Assembly (NCBI RefSeq): GCF_013128195.2
Contig: NZ_CP053452.2
Location: 6,138,001 to 6,202,000 of the forward strand
Direction of reading: 5' to 3'
Length of the DNA stretch: 64,000 bases
From: Frigoriglobus tundricola
GTDB taxonomy: Bacteria > Planctomycetota > Planctomycetia > Gemmatales > Gemmataceae
Shown: piece after piece, positions 60,694-64,000 of the stretch
Numbering within the stretch: the first letter of the stretch is position 1
Layout of the letters: each line of letters opens with the position of its first letter
Made by a program: the position numbers and the translations under genes
Notes under the pieces: model-generated
The model's input: the letters and a program-made list of their open reading frames with translations, nothing else
Told to the model about the DNA's origin: nothing
Databases searched by the model: none

Positions 60694-61632
60694 TCACTCG
60701 TCTGTGAGCGAAAAATCGAACACCTGATACCGGTGGTCGCTCGCTCCGTCGAGCCCGCCGAGCTGATACCGACCCGGAGCGATGCGCGGGCCGTATAGGC
60801 AGTGGTCCAGGGCGTACACCGGTACGGGTACGGGCCAGGTGTAGCCCCACCCGCTCCCCGCCGTTTGATACGCGTGGCGATAGTCGGTGGGCAGATCCGC
60901 CAGCGCCCGCGAGCGGCGCGGGGCGTTGAAATCCCCGACGACAAGGTCCGGCCGGTGCCGGTCGATCAGGACGTTCAGCTCCCGGAGCAGCGGGTCGCGG
61001 GCGAGTCGCACGTCGGACGGCATGTCGATGACGAATACGCTGATCGGTTTGTGACCCGGCGGGTTCCACGTCACCGCCTGAACTTCGAACCCGTCCCGGG
61101 TCACGAGCCAGCCGTTCGCGCGAATGTCCCCGCGCCCGACCACGGCCAGGTTGCCGAACGTGACGGCGCCGTAGTCCGACGCGAGCATGTCACGCAGCAC
61201 ACCGACGTGAGCGGCGTTCGCCACGTCCGTGAGGGCGTAAAGGTCGGCCCGCTCGGCGATCAGATATTCCCCAACGCCGGGCCGCCCCGGTCGACCGGCG
61301 GTGTTCCAGTGGACGAGCCGCAGCGCGCCCGGAGGGCCGGCCGGCGCGCAGCCGAATCGGTTTTCGATTATTGCCGTGAACACGACCGGCGGGACCGCGC
61401 ACCCGAGCGCCAACAGGGCCGGTTGGAGCCGGCGGGCCGCGGCGTGGGCGCCGGCCATCACGAACAGGACCAGTGCCACGCAGGGCGACGGGATGTAGAA
61501 GCAGAGCCCGGTGGCCCAGGTGGCGTCCCGAACGAACTGCCCCACGGCCCAAAAGGCGAAGAGAACGCTGGCTCCGGCGGAAGTCACGATCCGGACGCGA
61601 GCGGAGGCGGAGCCAGCGGACGGGAATGGCAT
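60694..61632 (-). CDS. Endonuclease/exonuclease/phosphatase-fold membrane protein
   Basis: 312 residues. Three N-terminal TM helices are followed by an EEP fold: RLVHWNTAG, VVGDFNAPRRSR with the Asp-Asn pair, ALDHCLYG and SDHRYQVFDFSL with the catalytic His. The glutamate usually present after the first strand (LQE) is missing: this protein reads ADLYALTDV, so catalysis is in doubt or Asp takes its place. ATG 61632 fits the membrane start. Membrane EEP proteins are common but poorly known. Confidence 0.82.
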   Translation of the reverse strand: MPFPSAGSASARVRIVTSAGASVLFAFWAVGQFVRDATWATGLCFYIPSPCVALVLFVMAGAHAAARRLQPALLALGCAVPPVVFTAIIENRFGCAPAGPPGALRLVHWNTAGRPGRPGVGEYLIAERADLYALTDVANAAHVGVLRDMLASDYGAVTFGNLAVVGRGDIRANGWLVTRDGFEVQAVTWNPPGHKPISVFVIDMPSDVRLARDPLLRELNVLIDRHRPDLVVGDFNAPRRSRALADLPTDYRHAYQTAGSGWGYTWPVPVPVYALDHCLYGPRIAPGRYQLGGLDGASDHRYQVFDFSLTDE

Positions 61633-61654
61633 CAGCGAACACGACCCGTTGCGT

Positions 61655-62053
61655 TCAGGATTCGGACGACCCGTCCTTATCGACCGCGGCATCCGACGGC
61701 GGTTCGTCGTCCGTTGTGGGCGCGATCGTTTTGTACTCGACCGCGACCGAGTGCTCCTTGGACCGCCCGAGCAGGTCGCCACACACCTGGTACTTGAAGT
61801 TGCCGATCTGGAGTTCGTCGCCGGGCCGCAACTTCCCCTCCGCGACGCGCTCGCCGTTGATCCGCACCCCGTTCGTGCTGCCCAGGTCGCGGATCACGAG
61901 GTAATCGTTCACCTGCGCCAGCACGCAGTGCCGCCGCGACACCTTCTTCGAGTTCAGTTGTACGTCGCACTCCTCGTGGCGGCCGAACAGCAGGATCGGC
62001 TTGTCGATCAAAATGCTGGGACCGTCGGCGAGCGACAGCAGGTGCGCGGGCAT
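61655..62053 (-). CDS. FHA-domain protein
   Basis: 132 residues: a single forkhead-associated domain with [21 protein letters not shown] and [13 protein letters not shown], the phosphothreonine-binding Arg, Ser-Arg-Arg-His and Asn residues all present. A short acidic tail follows. It should bind a phosphothreonine peptide from a Ser/Thr kinase, of which planctomycetes have many; none is here. ATG 62053 is preferred over the GTG at 62074. It lies 22 nt before the EEP gene on the same strand. Confidence 0.88.
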   Translation of the reverse strand: MPAHLLSLADGPSILIDKPILLFGRHEECDVQLNSKKVSRRHCVLAQVNDYLVIRDLGSTNGVRINGERVAEGKLRPGDELQIGNFKYQVCGDLLGRSKEHSVAVEYKTIAPTTDDEPPSDAAVDKDGSSES

Positions 62054-62192
62054 GTCTCGCTCTCGTGGGGTCACTCTTTTATATCACGTCCGTGGCCCGG
62101 CACGGTCCCATTTCCCGGTCCGGTTTTCGGCGCCGGCGCTTCCCGCGCGGCCCGGCGTGAATAACCCTCGCCGACCTGCTAAAACAGACCGT

Positions 62193-63587
62193 ATGGCCGA
62201 CCTCGTTTACCAGCGCTGCATCGACCCCGCGTGCGGCGGCACCGCCGACCTCGCCGACACGACGTTCCGCTGCCCGCGGTGCGGCGGGTTGCTCGACGTC
62301 GCCTACGATTGGGACCGGCTCCCGGTCCCGAAATCGCTGAAGCACTTCGAGGGCAAGTGGGCGAACCGCACGCACCCGCTGGACTTTTCCGGCGTGTGGC
62401 GGTTCCGCGAACTCCTCCCGTTCGCCCCGGACGACGCGATCGTCACGATCGGCGAGGGGCAGACGCTCTGCCAGCGGGCCGATTCCGTGGCGGCATATGC
62501 GGGGCTGAACCCCGGCCGGCTGTTCCTCCAGTACGAGGGGATGAACCCGTCCGGGAGCTTCAAAGACAACGGCATGAGTGCGGCGTTCACGCACGCCCGC
62601 ATGACCGGGGCCAACCGGGCCGCGTGCGCCAGCACCGGTAACACCTCGGCGAGCCTCGCGGTGTACTGCGCGGCCACGCAACTGATGCGCGGCGTCATCT
62701 TCATCGGCAGCGGCAAAATCAGCTACGGCAAGCTGTCGCAGGCGCTCGAGCACGGCGCGCTGACGGTCCAGATCCACGGCGACTTCGACGACGCGCTCCG
62801 CCGCGTCCAGGAAGTGAGCCGGCAACTCGGCATTTACCTGGTCAACAGCGTGAACCCCTTCCGCCTGGAGGGGCAGAAAACGATCATGTACCGGGTGCTG
62901 GAGGCCCGGGGGTGGGAGGTGCCGGACTGGGTCGTGGTGCCGGGCGGGAACCTGGGCAACGTGTCGGCCTTCGCCAAGGCGTTCCACGAGCTCCGGGCGC
63001 TGAACCTCATCCCGCGGCTCCCGCGGCTCGCGGTCATCAACGCGGCCGGCGCGGACACCTTCTATCAACTGCACGAGAAGCACGGGCTCCGCTGGGCCGG
63101 CGGGCGGTTCGACCGGTCGGAAATCGACGGCTACTACGCGGCGCTGGACGCGAGCGGGCGGAAGCCGGACACGCTCGCCAGCGCCATCGAGATCAACCGC
63201 CCGGTGAACCTGCCCAAGGCGCTCCGCGCGCTCGAATGTTGCGACGGGGTGGTGCGTGCGGTCCCCGACGCGGAGATCCTGGACGCCAAGGCGAAAATCG
63301 GCGCCGGCGGCCTGGGCTGCGAGCCGGCCAGCGCCGCCAGCGTCGCCGGGTTGCGGGCGCTCGTTCGAGAAAATGTGATTTCGCCGACCGACTCCGTCGT
63401 CTGTGTTCTGACGGGCCACGTGCTGAAAGACCCGGACGAGACGGTCGCGTACCACTCCGCGGACCGCGCCACGTTCGACGCGAAGCTCGGCGCGCGGGGC
63501 GTCAAGTCGGTCGCGTTCCCGAACCGGGCGGTGCAGGTGCCGAACGACCTCGCCGCGATCGTCCGGGCCATCGAGTCTCACACCTGA
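62193..63587 (+). CDS. thrC: Threonine synthase
   Basis: 464 residues. An N-terminal zinc-ribbon-like start has Cys9, Cys14, Cys27 and Cys30, followed by [11 protein letters not shown], the PLP lysine Lys124 in [23 protein letters not shown] and the phosphate-binding [10 protein letters not shown]. The enzyme makes threonine from O-phosphohomoserine. The C-terminal part ([19 protein letters not shown]) is typical. ATG 62193 matches the family start. The next gene overlaps its stop by one base. Confidence 0.93.
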   Translation: MADLVYQRCIDPACGGTADLADTTFRCPRCGGLLDVAYDWDRLPVPKSLKHFEGKWANRTHPLDFSGVWRFRELLPFAPDDAIVTIGEGQTLCQRADSVAAYAGLNPGRLFLQYEGMNPSGSFKDNGMSAAFTHARMTGANRAACASTGNTSASLAVYCAATQLMRGVIFIGSGKISYGKLSQALEHGALTVQIHGDFDDALRRVQEVSRQLGIYLVNSVNPFRLEGQKTIMYRVLEARGWEVPDWVVVPGGNLGNVSAFAKAFHELRALNLIPRLPRLAVINAAGADTFYQLHEKHGLRWAGGRFDRSEIDGYYAALDASGRKPDTLASAIEINRPVNLPKALRALECCDGVVRAVPDAEILDAKAKIGAGGLGCEPASAASVAGLRALVRENVISPTDSVVCVLTGHVLKDPDETVAYHSADRATFDAKLGARGVKSVAFPNRAVQVPNDLAAIVRAIESHT

Positions 63588-64000
63588 TGGCCCCGCCGCT
63601 CGCCCGGCGCCGCCGGGCCGATCGACCGGGGGCCGCCGTGCGCCGCGGAGTTTCACTTCTCGAGCTGATCGTCGTCGTCGCAATCATCGCGGTCCTTGTC
63701 GGCCTCCTGCTCCCGGCCGTCCAGCGGGTGCGGGCGGCGGCCAACAACACCGTCTGCAAGAACAACCTGCGGCAAATCGGGCTCGGCCTGCACATGTACC
63801 ACGACGCAAACGGTACGCTCCCGTACGCCCGCATGTGCCCGGCGCCGTGGCAGGGCGGCAGCGACCCGCGGTGCGCGACGTGCAACCCGGCAACCGTCTA
63901 CACCTCGCCGAACGAAACGTGGTGGTGCCCCTACGACAACCGGCCCGGAACGACCGTGACCGCGCCGCTCGCGGGGCCCCCGCCCGTCGGAACGGTTTCG
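63587..64000 (+). CDS. DUF1559 prepilin-type protein, cut by the right edge
   Basis: ATG 63587 overlaps the thrC stop (TGATG). A basic start ([16 protein letters not shown]) is followed by [20 protein letters not shown] and [20 protein letters not shown], a prepilin-like helix with its leader, then [20 protein letters not shown]. It is the N-terminal 138 residues of a DUF1559 protein and continues past the window. Here the usual GFTLIE reads GVSLLE. An inner GTG at 63638 (before RRGVSL) could be the true start. Confidence 0.85.
   Translation, partial: MAPPLARRRRADRPGAAVRRGVSLLELIVVVAIIAVLVGLLLPAVQRVRAAANNTVCKNNLRQIGLGLHMYHDANGTLPYARMCPAPWQGGSDPRCATCNPATVYTSPNETWWCPYDNRPGTTVTAPLAGPPPVGTVS

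Overview
The window is high-GC DNA from a planctomycete, most likely a Gemmata-like member of the Gemmataceae. Supporting signs are DUF1559 prepilin-type proteins ending in GDGSVRFVS, sigma factors fused to a membrane segment, a TIGR02996 repeat-companion gene, a cysteine/tyrosine-rich YTV-like repeat protein, a tetrahydromethanopterin C1 enzyme (Ftr) and futalosine-pathway menaquinone genes. No rRNA, tRNA, CRISPR array or phage module was seen.

Layout. 1-2.6 kb: end of an unknown gene, then rfbB and an rmlA-type nucleotidyltransferase (dTDP-sugar synthesis). 2.8-5.7 kb: a membrane protein and mqnA-mqnC (menaquinone). 5.9-11.7 kb: a secreted 16-residue-repeat protein, an S9 peptidase and NhaA. 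11.8-20.7 kb: an efflux operon with one adaptor and two large RND pumps. 21.1-24.2 kb: an esterase and a sigma factor fused to an HlyD-type adaptor, with one frameshift. 24.3-31.1 kb: ftr, a DUF4139 protein, a NagA-like deacetylase, an SDR and a duplicated zinc-ribbon membrane protein. 31.4-38.7 kb: ComEA-like protein, methyltransferase, DUF4337-like protein, an HTTM pair, pteridine-reductase-like SDR, DUF1802 and gpsA. 39-43.9 kb: a small protein, a DUF1559/lipoprotein pair, an unknown protein and an NtrC-type regulator. 43.9-48.7 kb: two different IS66-family elements that have split one TIGR02996/leucine-rich-repeat gene into three pieces. 48.7-53.4 kb: GNAT, UPF1-like helicase, a small exported protein and Nif3. 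53.6-64 kb: a second membrane-tethered sigma factor, a PQQ beta-propeller, a GH63-type glycosidase, Uma2, an EEP-fold protein, FHA, thrC and a DUF1559 gene cut by the window edge.

The strongest non-genic signal is a set of long inverted repeats, with arms of about 15-40 nt and often perfect, at many gene junctions of every orientation. Several fall into sequence families: AGTCATAAAGTC; a GAACAAGA core; CT-rich. A separate short GGGGGGC palindrome sits inside coding sequences as proline/glycine linkers.

The observations I would follow first are the doubly interrupted TIGR02996 gene, which rejoins in frame across both insertions, the sigma-membrane-adaptor fusion beside the RND operon, and the 16-residue periodicity of the cysteine-rich exported protein.
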